A stretch of 25,062 bases of DNA from DSOS01 sp035286585 (GTDB lineage: Bacteria > Chloroflexota > Anaerolineae > Anaerolineales > UBA4823): the NCBI GenBank assembly GCA_035286585.1, contig DATEDC010000102.1, positions 1 through 25,062 on the forward strand. Reading direction: 5' to 3'. Shown in pieces: positions 15,272 to 23,200 of the stretch (the first letter of the stretch is position 1; each line of letters opens with the position of its first letter). The translations under genes and the position numbers were made by a program. Under the pieces are notes generated by a model. The model was not told the origin of the DNA. It did no database searches and was given only the letters and a program-made list of their open reading frames with translations.

Positions 15272-18200
15272 TCATGAGACATCTTCGGCGCTGCTGCCCA
15301 TATAGAGCACGGGCGAAAATGCCAGGGGCGATTCAACGCTCAATGCGGCCGCGATGGCGCGCCGCCCTTCGGAGATGGCAAACTCCGGCTGCCCGGAACG
15401 CAGCAGCGTATCGTAGAATGGGAAGTAAAATGCCCGGACCGCCTCCAGGCTGTAAGCAGAATTCCAGGCGAGCACAAGTGAAGCCCCATATTCAGCCAGC
15501 TTGCGGGCGACGGAAGCGCTACTTGGCGAGTCGATCACCAGAAGCCCGATATCTTTCCAGTTAAATCTGACATTTAACCCTCTAAATTGAAAGGAAAGAG
15601 ATGAACTGATAGTTTGCCCGCCATTCACCTCCATTAAACCAACCATATGGGCGATCAATGGTTGTTCTTTAGTGAGGACTGCATACACCTCGTTCGGATC
15701 TGAGCTGGGAAGGTGGAGAGTTGGAAAGTTGAATTTTATCTGTTGGAGGACTTTCACCTGGTCGTCAACCCCCTTGGGAGGGGTCACCAAAACAAACCCG
15801 GGCTGCCACTCCTCCAGAGGTTTCACCCTGCGCATGGCTGTTGAAGGAGAGCCGCGCACCAGGCTGAAACGAGGGTCCAGGCCGAGCGGCGGGTTGTCAG
15901 GATATACGCTTGCCAGCTCCCAGGGTAGGGCGTCAACGGATTCTTCGGCGGCGCTCAAGCGCAAGCGGTATGGCGTTTGAAGTGAAGGCTCCAACATGGA
16001 TAATACCGGTTTCAGGTAACCGCCGAGCAATTCTCCAAGCGTGTGCATCTCAACCTGGCTGGCCTGCCCGCTCATGACCCGGTAAGCGATATCCCCACCG
16101 CGAATCTCCGGGAAGTGCTCACGCCGATCATCACCTGGCAGATAAGCAATAACCTCACCCGGCTTACCCGGTTTGAAACCCTCGATGCGCAACTCCACCG
16201 GCTGGTAGGAGATCGCCCGGGAAAATACCAGCCGCCCATCCTTCCCAATCATGGCATCGACTGGGCGCTCACCTTCATGCTGGCGCATTTCGAGCGCAGC
16301 CTGGATTTTTTCGGCAATTTTCCGGATGCCCTCCATTTCGCTGGTTGCGCCGCGTAATTCACCTCGTGAAGCCAAAACAGCCGCATTCTCCAGGCGGCGC
16401 TCCATCTGGCTCAGCAAGGCGGTATCGGCTCCCTGGGACTTCCACTCTTTTACCCGGGTTTTCCAGGCGGAGAGTTCGCTTTCTACCTTTCCCAATTCCT
16501 CGATGCGGCTCGGTGCCTCGGTCTCCACAACGGGTTCGGGGGCTCTCTTTTGCTCATCGACTTCGAAAGCCTGCGCCTCTTCAATAGGAGGTGTGATCCC
16601 TTGCGCCTCTGGCTGGGCAGGGCGGGTTAAAAAGATGTAATCTACGAGCCTGACATCTTCTTCTTTTAGTGCTTGCGCTTTCTCCATCGTAAGAAGAGAT
16701 TTAAGACCGCGTTTGCCGGCGTGCTTAGAAACCAGCTCTTGCAACCCGGCAGCCAGTTTTGGCGGTTTGGGATCATAACTGGATCGAAGCGCGGCGAGCA
16801 GATCGGGTTTCTCCTCCAGGTCTTGATACAGATCAGGCCAGCGATACTGGATGACGGTTAATATTGCCAGGATATCTGGCCTGATGATTTGGGAATAGAA
16901 CAACCCTTTCTGCTCAGCGAGCTCGCTGACGAAGTTATAAATGTTAATCGTCCGGATCACCTGCCGCGGATTGGGCAGCAGGCCGGCGGCAAAGATTTGG
17001 GAGTTCTCTTTTACCCGGGCGTTATCGCTGAAAATTTCGTCGATAAATTGGTCGATCTGGGTGTCCATAATCGGGGGTAAATTGAAAGAAAGCTGAACGA
17101 TCTTTTCCAGATACTCGTGCCCAAGCTGGCCGAAGCGCTCTCCGCGCGGCGAATCAGGATCGTCCTTGGGGATTAGCTTCTCGTATTTCACCTCGATGGC
17201 GCGCTCGATAAACTCCCGGTCAGCGCCGAGGATAAAAATCACCGGAGCCTCATCGCCAATGAAGAGCTTAATCGCTTCCAGGATGGATACAGCTTGCTCG
17301 GGTAGGCAGCGGTCCAGGTCGTCTAACATCAGCACGATTGGGTTGCCCTTCCCGCGAGCGATCTCCATGACTTGTTTGAACTCATCGCTGAATTCCGCCA
17401 GGAAGGTCAATTGATCTTTGTAGGAGAATTTCTTGCGATATTTGCTGAAATCTATCTCGGCTGTCGGCTCGATTACATTCGCGCGCAGCCAGCCGCTGAT
17501 GCTGGCCAGTCCAACCAGCAGCCCACCAGCAGCGCCGGCTGCCTGGCCCAACTCAGCGCCGAAGCGACTGCTCACGGCGGTGTCGGCCAGCCAACCCCCC
17601 ATGTAGGAGCCCACGCCAGCCATAAGAGTCTTGCCCAGGCCGGGCAGGAGCTTGAGCGTCACGTCGCGCGAGCTGGATTTCCAGTCGACGCTGCGCCACC
17701 ACAACTGCCTGCGAATGCGCAACCGCTCCACTCCTTGAGCCTTGATCTGCACCTGGCGCAGCACCTCCTGTAATAACGCCGCCCACAGCTCTTTCTCATT
17801 GGCGAATTTCCAGGCGTTGAACCAGATCACCTGGAAATTACCGCCTGGTTCGGACGAACTTTCCGCTGCCGATCCGGATTGAGCCACCCCAGCCTGCTGA
17901 GTCGCCTCAGCTTGTTTTTTTGGGCGGAAGAACTGGGCGCCCAGGTCGATCACATAATGGATGACAGAAGGGGCGAATGCGCCAAGAATGATCGCTGCCA
18001 GGTAAATTATGGTCAGCGCTGTGGGGGGCCAGGTCGTCTGCAGGTCCAGGCCGAACACAGCCACAGCGATTGCCACGCTCACCAACCCATATACACCTCC
18101 CAGCAGTGGTAGAGATAAGAGCCAAAGAGCGTGACGGCTGTTGAGATTATGCTCGATGTAGCCGTGAATCCAAAAATCGAAGGCTGCCCTGACCACCCAA

Positions 18201-18598
18201 CCGAGTCCACCATAACAGGCGGATAACCAGACCACGGTTTTGAAGCTGCTGAAACCTTGAAAATAATTGATGATGAGCGGGGTGAAGAAGATAGCCAGCA
18301 CAACCAGGAGCGCCCAAAGCGCCAATGCGGGCCATGACCAGCGCAATATCCGGCCAGCGTCCTTACGGCGCTTTTCAGCTTCGGCGCGTGTTGTGGGTGA
18401 AGGACCAAGCTCTTCTTCCACCATGCGCATCAGGCTGGTCTTGCCTGATCCCCAGCGGCCGAAGATGCCAATCGACAGGGGTAACTGGTTGGCGCGAGTA
18501 GCTTCGATGATGGTTTCTTTAATTGGCTGGATATAGTCGCCGAAATTCAGCCGGTCGTTTGCTTTGGTGATTGGGCGATCGGGACCCGGTTTTGGCAT
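15272..18598 (-). CDS. KAP-family P-loop NTPase fused to a degenerate CHAT (caspase-like) domain
   Basis: A 1108-residue membrane NTPase. Walker A is GRWGSGKTSL (47-56). Four hydrophobic helices (~88-110, 120-140, 157-183, 193-217) are inserted after it, as is typical of KAP proteins. Then come QVIWFNAWKFANEKELW (256-272), another small-residue-rich hydrophobic stretch (~320-372), Walker B with the KAP mark VLMLDDLDRC (422-431) and ILGADREFIERAI. Residues ~700-775 look helical/coiled. The last ~300 residues match the CHAT fold: TLGELLGGYLKP, LPWELASVYPD (891-901), RFSLVR, VLVTPPKG, EYGASLVLAWNSA, FYDTLLRSGQ and FSPVLYMG. The expected catalytic motifs are altered: HMVGLM (984-989) replaces H..GHG, and IDSPSSA (1022-1028) replaces the N-A-C-x-S-A type, so His and Cys become L988 and P1025. 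The gene starts 3 nt after ppk2 (TGA-gtt-ATG), implying coupling. The KAP call is firm; the CHAT call is strong but unaligned. Confidence 0.86.
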   Translation of the reverse strand: MPKPGPDRPITKANDRLNFGDYIQPIKETIIEATRANQLPLSIGIFGRWGSGKTSLMRMVEEELGPSPTTRAEAEKRRKDAGRILRWSWPALALWALLVVLAIFFTPLIINYFQGFSSFKTVVWLSACYGGLGWVVRAAFDFWIHGYIEHNLNSRHALWLLSLPLLGGVYGLVSVAIAVAVFGLDLQTTWPPTALTIIYLAAIILGAFAPSVIHYVIDLGAQFFRPKKQAEATQQAGVAQSGSAAESSSEPGGNFQVIWFNAWKFANEKELWAALLQEVLRQVQIKAQGVERLRIRRQLWWRSVDWKSSSRDVTLKLLPGLGKTLMAGVGSYMGGWLADTAVSSRFGAELGQAAGAAGGLLVGLASISGWLRANVIEPTAEIDFSKYRKKFSYKDQLTFLAEFSDEFKQVMEIARGKGNPIVLMLDDLDRCLPEQAVSILEAIKLFIGDEAPVIFILGADREFIERAIEVKYEKLIPKDDPDSPRGERFGQLGHEYLEKIVQLSFNLPPIMDTQIDQFIDEIFSDNARVKENSQIFAAGLLPNPRQVIRTINIYNFVSELAEQKGLFYSQIIRPDILAILTVIQYRWPDLYQDLEEKPDLLAALRSSYDPKPPKLAAGLQELVSKHAGKRGLKSLLTMEKAQALKEEDVRLVDYIFLTRPAQPEAQGITPPIEEAQAFEVDEQKRAPEPVVETEAPSRIEELGKVESELSAWKTRVKEWKSQGADTALLSQMERRLENAAVLASRGELRGATSEMEGIRKIAEKIQAALEMRQHEGERPVDAMIGKDGRLVFSRAISYQPVELRIEGFKPGKPGEVIAYLPGDDRREHFPEIRGGDIAYRVMSGQASQVEMHTLGELLGGYLKPVLSMLEPSLQTPYRLRLSAAEESVDALPWELASVYPDNPPLGLDPRFSLVRGSPSTAMRRVKPLEEWQPGFVLVTPPKGVDDQVKVLQQIKFNFPTLHLPSSDPNEVYAVLTKEQPLIAHMVGLMEVNGGQTISSSLSFQFRGLNVRFNWKDIGLLVIDSPSSASVARKLAEYGASLVLAWNSAYSLEAVRAFYFPFYDTLLRSGQPEFAISEGRRAIAAALSVESPLAFSPVLYMGSSAEDVS

Positions 18599-18601
18599 AA
18601 C

Positions 18602-19450
18602 TCAGTACGCCTCGGGGACAAAGGTCTGGTCTGTGATGGGTGGGCGGACGTAGGCGATATCGTCCTGGCGCGGCGGCAGCTCGATCTGTTCGGGGGTCAG
18701 GTCTTCGTAGGGAATTATGCTGAGCAGATGGCTGATGCAGTTCAGACGGGCGCGTTTTTTATCGTCGGAGTTCACCACGTACCAGGGCGCCTGCTTGATA
18801 TCGGTGTATTTGAACATCTCGTCCTTCGCTCGCGAATATTGGATCCAGTGGGAGCGTGACGCCAGGTCCATCGGGCTGAGCTTCCAGCGCTTGGTGGGAT
18901 CCTCGATGCGAGCCTGGAAGCGGCGCTCCTGTTCTTCGTCGCTGACCGAAAACCAGTACTTGACCAGGATGATGCCCGAGCGCACCAACATGCGCTCGAA
19001 CTCCGGGCAGGAGCGAAGGAACTCGCGATACTCCTCTTCGGTGCAATAACCCATCACGCGTTCCACCCCAGCCCGGTTGTACCAGGAGCGGTCCATGAGG
19101 ACGATTTCACCCGCCGCGGGCAGGTGAGCAACGTAGCGCTGGAAATACCACTGGGTTTTCTCCCGCTCGGTGGGCGCGGGTAGTGCGACCACGCGGGCGA
19201 TGCGCGGGTTAAGGCGCTCGGTGATGCGCTTGATCACGCCGCCCTTGCCGGCTGCGTCGCGACCTTCAAAGATCACCACCACTTTTAATCCCTTGTTTTT
19301 TACCCACTCTTGCAGCTTCACCAGTTCGATCTGCAGCTTGCCCAGCTCTTTCAGGTACATTTTATTCCTCAATTTTTTAGGTTTTACTTCCACGACTCCC
19401 ACCTGGGGCTGGTCCTTGCCGTCTGGGTTGCTTTTCTTTTTCTTCGCCAT
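18602..19450 (-). CDS. ppk2: polyphosphate kinase 2 (class I PPK2)
   Basis: A 282-residue PPK2, which transfers phosphate between polyphosphate and nucleoside di- or triphosphates. The single P-loop kinase domain has Walker A EGRDAAGKGG (62-71), the TEREKTQWYFQRY segment, Walker B MDRSWYNRAGVERVMG (119-134) and a lid region KRWKLSPMDLASRSHW (187-202); the end of the domain is APWYVVNSDDKKRARLN. One domain of this length suits class I enzymes, which mainly phosphorylate ADP or GDP from polyP, but substrate preference cannot be read safely. I chose the ATG at 19450, which has GGAGG 5 nt upstream; the frame is open to 19474. A strong promoter lies ~50-80 nt upstream. The KAP-CHAT gene follows after 3 nt. 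Confidence 0.95.
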   Translation of the reverse strand: MAKKKKSNPDGKDQPQVGVVEVKPKKLRNKMYLKELGKLQIELVKLQEWVKNKGLKVVVIFEGRDAAGKGGVIKRITERLNPRIARVVALPAPTEREKTQWYFQRYVAHLPAAGEIVLMDRSWYNRAGVERVMGYCTEEEYREFLRSCPEFERMLVRSGIILVKYWFSVSDEEQERRFQARIEDPTKRWKLSPMDLASRSHWIQYSRAKDEMFKYTDIKQAPWYVVNSDDKKRARLNCISHLLSIIPYEDLTPEQIELPPRQDDIAYVRPPITDQTFVPEAY

Positions 19451-19502
19451 GCCCGCCTCCGGGTTTGAAGACAAATGCGGCGGATAAAAGTTATTTATTG
19501 AG

Positions 19503-19530
19503 ATTATAGGTCAGATTTTCCAGGAGTCAA
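19503..19530 (-). promoter_or_regulatory. promoter of the ppk2/KAP-CHAT unit
   Basis: On the minus strand TTGACT (19530-19525), a 16-nt spacer and a perfect TATAAT (19508-19503) form the best sigma-70-type promoter in the window. The predicted leader is ~46 nt and carries GGAGG before the ppk2 ATG. No terminator or second promoter is seen between ppk2 and the KAP-CHAT gene. Confidence 0.7.
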
Positions 19531-19561
19531 CTCGTAATCGGGGCTTATTGATTCGCGTGGC

Positions 19562-19570
19562 TGATATAAT
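19562..19570 (+). promoter_or_regulatory. extended -10 of the tail-tube gene
   Basis: TGA-TATAAT is a consensus extended -10 element (TGnTATAAT). No good -35 is seen, which is normal for extended -10 promoters. The predicted start is near 19577, about 80 nt from the divergent ppk2 start. A second TATAAA lies at 19597-19602. Confidence 0.6.
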
Positions 19571-19616
19571 ACCTGCGTTGTCGCGGACAAGCTCGGTATA
19601 AAATGCCTTCTCCCAC

Positions 19617-19689
19617 AAAGGAGAAAAATATGGAAGAAAAATCTGCTGTAAAACGCACACCCAAGAAAATAACCAAGGAGGCAAAAATG
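19617..19689 (+). promoter_or_regulatory. two tandem in-frame ribosome-binding sites/starts of the tail-tube gene
   Basis: AAAGGAG at 19617-19623 stands 6 nt before ATG 19630, and AAGGAGG at 19675-19681 stands 5 nt before ATG 19687; both ATGs are in the same frame. The first would add a 19-residue Lys-rich N-terminal extension (MEEKSAVKRTPKKITKEAK). Both signals are good, so two protein forms are possible. Confidence 0.6.
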
Positions 19690-20124
19690 ACCCCGGCAGG
19701 AGGGCGCACTGATCCGTATCGTAAATTTAATTTCGTGGTGGAGCTGGATGGCATCGCGACAACCGGTTTTATTTCCGTGGAGGGCATCGAGACACTCACC
19801 GATGTGATACATTATCGTGAGGGTAATGAAATCGCTGCCCTGCGCAAGCTGCCGGGTTTGCATAAATTCACCAACATCACTCTGAAGCGCGGCGTGACCG
19901 CCAACCGTGAGCTGTGGGAATGGCGCAAAACTGTATTGGACGGGCGCACTGAGCGCAAAAACGGCTCTATCGTCGTGCTGGGCGAATCCCGCGAGCAGGT
20001 GATGCGGATCAATTTTCGGGATGCCTGGCCCTGCCGCTGGAAGGTAGGCGCCCTGGACTCCATGGAAAGTGATGTGCTGATCGAAGAGCTTGAGTTGGTG
20101 GTGGAGAGGTTGGAGCTAGATTGA
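19687..20124 (+). CDS. phage/eCIS tail-tube protein (T4 gp19 family)
   Basis: A 145-residue protein of the T4 gp19-like tail-tube family (the 'conserved phage tail region protein' group), which forms the inner tube of contractile tails, including extracellular contractile injection systems. Family marks in order are DPYRKFNFVVELDGI, a GFISVEGIE-type strand, VIHYREGNE, LRKLPGLHKFTNITLKRGVT, RELWEWRKTVLDG, RKNGSIVVLGE and FRDAWPCRWKVGALDS, then a closing helix/strand IEELELVVERLEL. The length is normal. I chose ATG 19687 because family members begin close to the DPY motif and AAGGAGG precedes it; ATG 19630 also has a good site. No sheath, baseplate, spike, tape-measure or AAA gene lies near, so the tube protein stands alone in this window. 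It diverges from ppk2/KAP-CHAT. Confidence 0.9.
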   Translation: MTPAGGRTDPYRKFNFVVELDGIATTGFISVEGIETLTDVIHYREGNEIAALRKLPGLHKFTNITLKRGVTANRELWEWRKTVLDGRTERKNGSIVVLGESREQVMRINFRDAWPCRWKVGALDSMESDVLIEELELVVERLELD

Positions 20125-20146
20125 CGATCAGACCAGCAAGCGGAAA

Positions 20147-20205
20147 GCGCCGATAAAGTCAGGACGCCAGGAGGAACATCTTTATCCCTGGCGCTTATCG
20201 GGCGC
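20147..20205 (+). promoter_or_regulatory. two-level stem-loop after the tail-tube gene
   Basis: An inner stem CGCCAGG (20165-20171) with CCTGGCG (20187-20193) encloses a 15-nt loop. An outer stem pairs GCGCC-GATAA (20147-20156) with TTATC-GGGCGC (20195-20205), leaving an 8-nt internal bulge. No T run follows, so it is not a classic terminator; it could shield the 3' end of the upstream mRNA or act in the leader of the next gene. Confidence 0.5.
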
Positions 20206-20208
20206 GGA

Positions 20209-20217
20209 TGGTATAAA
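20209..20217 (+). promoter_or_regulatory. extended -10 candidate for the propeller-TPR gene
   Basis: TGG-TATAAA fits an extended -10 (TGnTATAAT with one mismatch). The predicted start near 20224 leaves a ~60-nt leader before ATG 20283. No -35 is recognised. Confidence 0.4.
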
Positions 20218-20220
20218 ACT

Positions 20221-20248
20221 TGCAAGCGAAACTGCGCATTTGCTTGCA
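20221..20248 (+). repeat. leader hairpin TGCAAGC...GCTTGCA
   Basis: TGCAAGCGAAA (20221-20231) pairs with TTTGCTTGCA (20239-20248), with one bulged base and a 7-nt loop. It sits at or just after the predicted transcription start of the propeller-TPR gene. It could be an operator palindrome or an mRNA hairpin; sequence alone does not decide. Confidence 0.45.
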
Positions 20249-20282
20249 TTCAAGCCTCGAATTTCTTTTTCAGGTGGTGGTA

Positions 20283-23200
20283 ATGTTTAAACGTCCCCGG
20301 ATGGCGATCATCCTGCTGGGCTGCCTGGTAGCGGGTGGGTTTTCACCGCCAGGGCTGCAAATTCCGCGGGGGTCGGCGCAGGCTCCGCTGGCGATTGAAG
20401 GCCAGATCGCCTACGTGGCGACCGACGGCAACCTGTGGGTGCTTCGCCAGGGAGAAAGCATCCCACTGCCGATTACCAGCGACGCAAACCCGGAGCGGGT
20501 CTATCTCTCGCCGCGCTGGTCGCCGGACGGATCGCTGCTGGCTTTCTGCCGCCAGGCTGGAGGCGAAGGGGGAAGAGCGGGGCTGTATTTTGCCCGTACG
20601 GGGGAGTGGCAGCCGTTCCTGCTGGTGGAGGATATCTACTGCACAGATTGGCCCGAGGGCAGTTTTACCTGGTCTCCGGATGGCCGGAAGATCGTCTACG
20701 CCAGGAATTTCGCCTCCAACCCTCAACCCGGCGGCGCGATCTGGCAAGCTTATTACGGGCTGTGGTCGGTCGATCTGCTCACCAACGAGGTGAGCGAGTT
20801 GGTCCCGCCCTCCGGCGGAAATCCCCTGATACACCCGCAGTGGTCGGCGGACGGAAAGTGGCTTAAATTCTACGAGGTGGCGTATATCGAAGGCCTGGGT
20901 GTGCTGCATACCTGGGAAGTGGGAACTGGCAGGCTGGTCAATTGGCTTGGCCTGGGCGCGGACATCTTCCCAGGCTTTTCATCCTGGTCTCCGGATGGGA
21001 GTCGGGTGGTTTTTGATGTGGTCAGTTATGCAGGATTTCCGGGAGCTGGCCTTTACTCCGCCAACCCGGATGGCAGCGACATTCAGAAGCTGTTCGCCAA
21101 ATCGAGCCAGGTGGCAACTCAGCCGCTGCTCTCGCCGCGCGGCGATCGGATCGCCTTCCTGTTAAATGAATATGGCAGATCGACGAATACCCTGGTATTG
21201 ATCACCCCCGACGGCGAAGCCAGCCAGGATATCGCCAGCAGCGATTCGGGGCTGCTTGCTCTGGACTGGTCGCCGGCTGGGAACCAGCTCCTGTACGCGA
21301 TCCAGGCAGGTGAGGCCGCTGATGTAGTGATCCTGGACGTGGACAGCGGCGCCCAAAACGTGCTGGCTCAATCCAGTCTGCATCAAGCGGATTGGGGCCC
21401 GTATTCGGCAGGCTCAACCGCGCGCGAAGCTCTCAGTCCGCAAACCATAGCGGATGTGACTTACAAGCCGAGTCTGATGATCTACCTGGCGGAGGATTAC
21501 CGCCTGGTGCTGTTCGATCCGGCTAAGGGGAGGCAGGTGGATCTGAGCCCACCCATGACGATAGGCGCTTACCAGGCTTCCCCCAGCCGCCAGGGGTTGG
21601 TGTACCGCGACCGCTGGCTGTGGCTGAGCTTCGAGCCGGGAGGCAGCTTGAGCGTACAAGGCGCGCTGCTGCCCTCCGCGCCCGCCCAGGGACAAATTTC
21701 CTGGTCGCCGAATGAGGATCGCCTGGCGATGCGGGACGCACAGGGCAGAGTCTGGCTGGCCGCCCGGTCCGGCGCGTATGTCGAAATTCCAGGCGCAGCC
21801 AGCCTGCCAGGCTGGTCGTTCGACGGGCAGTGGCTGAGCTACTGCAATGCGGAAAACGCCCTGTGGGTGGTTGGACCGGGGTCTCCACCCAAGCAGATCG
21901 CTGTCAACGTGGAGTGCCCGGCGCGCTGGTCATCGCGAGGTTACAACCTTGCCTACACCGTCAACGGTGGCGAGAGCGCGGCGCCTCAAGTGTTCGTGTA
22001 CGACCCACCTGCCGCGGCAGGGACATTCGTTGCGGAAGGGGCTCGCCTGATCGGCTGGTCGCCGGATGGTAGATTGCTGGCGATAGCGCGCCCGGATGCC
22101 ACCCCCGGACGGCGGATCGTCTTCAGCGTGGAACCGCACTCTGGGAAGCAGTTGCTGGTGGGACGTTTCCTGCAGAATGAGGCAGGCATGGCGAACTGGC
22201 TGTCACAAAGCGGCAGCTATCTCTTCGGCCCTTTCCGGCTCACTCCTGATTTGAGCTCTGCCTCGCGGGTAGCGGATGCGGTCTTCGCCACCACCCCGCA
22301 AAGTCTGCGCATGCTGGTCGGGATTGGGACCAGCAACCTGATCACGCTCTCTTGCCTGGAGCCTTTCTCCGGTCAGGCGGTCAGGCTGACAACGGCAAAC
22401 CTGGCAGGGTATCAGGCGGGCTTGCTGGCGGGGATTTGGGCGAATCTTTCGAGCGATGGCGAGTGGGCTGCGTTTTACGTTTACGACGGCGGTCGCTATC
22501 AGGCCAGGCTCAGCCGCTGCGACGGCACGGCCCAGGCGCCTCTGAGCGATCCTGTCAGCGCTGTGCCGGGGGAGTTTTCTGCCAACGGCCTGTGGTACCT
22601 GGAGCGGCAGGTTGCGGCGGGCGCCAGCAAGCTGGTGATCCACGATCTTACGCAAAACATCACCCAGACCCTGTCCACCGCCGACCATAAACTGGGCTTG
22701 TGGCTCAAGGCGTTGCAGCCAATTCCACCAGGCGGGTACACACTCTCGGGTCAGGTGAGGGGCAGGGGCAACCGACCGCTGAAGGGCGCCACGCTGCTGC
22801 TGGACGGCCTGCCTGCCGCAATCAGTGGTGAGGATGGCAGCTTCACCATCAGTGGGCTGCGACCAGGTGAATATACCCTCTCACCTCTATCAGATGAATA
22901 TTATTTCGAGCCTTCGGATGAATTCGTCAGGCTGCCTGCGGAAGAGGTGGAATTTGAATTTTCAGGCAGCCCAATCGAGGCTGGCGTGCCGCCCGAAGGT
23001 GGGCAACCGGAAGAGGTCCCAGGAGAAGCTGCTGAAGATGTAACCGATCAAGGCGAAGCGCTGCCCGGTGGACCAGGCATCATACCAACCAATCCGTTCA
23101 TTCTGATCCCCTGGATTTGCGGGGGTGGATTGGTATTATTCGTTTTTCTGTTTTTTGCCGCAGTAATTGGGCTGGTTCGCAGGCGGCGGAGGCGGCGAGC

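Noticed and set aside
13750..15336. 528-codon open frame antisense to the lipoprotein gene
   Set aside because: It mirrors the GC-rich codon phase of a gene that has a signal peptide, lipobox, Shine-Dalgarno and recognisable domains; the antisense protein shows no family motif and has no start signal.
19603..20124. Prophage remnant around the tail-tube gene
   Set aside because: No integrase, capsid, terminase, lysis or other tail genes are seen, and flanking genes are intact and of similar composition.
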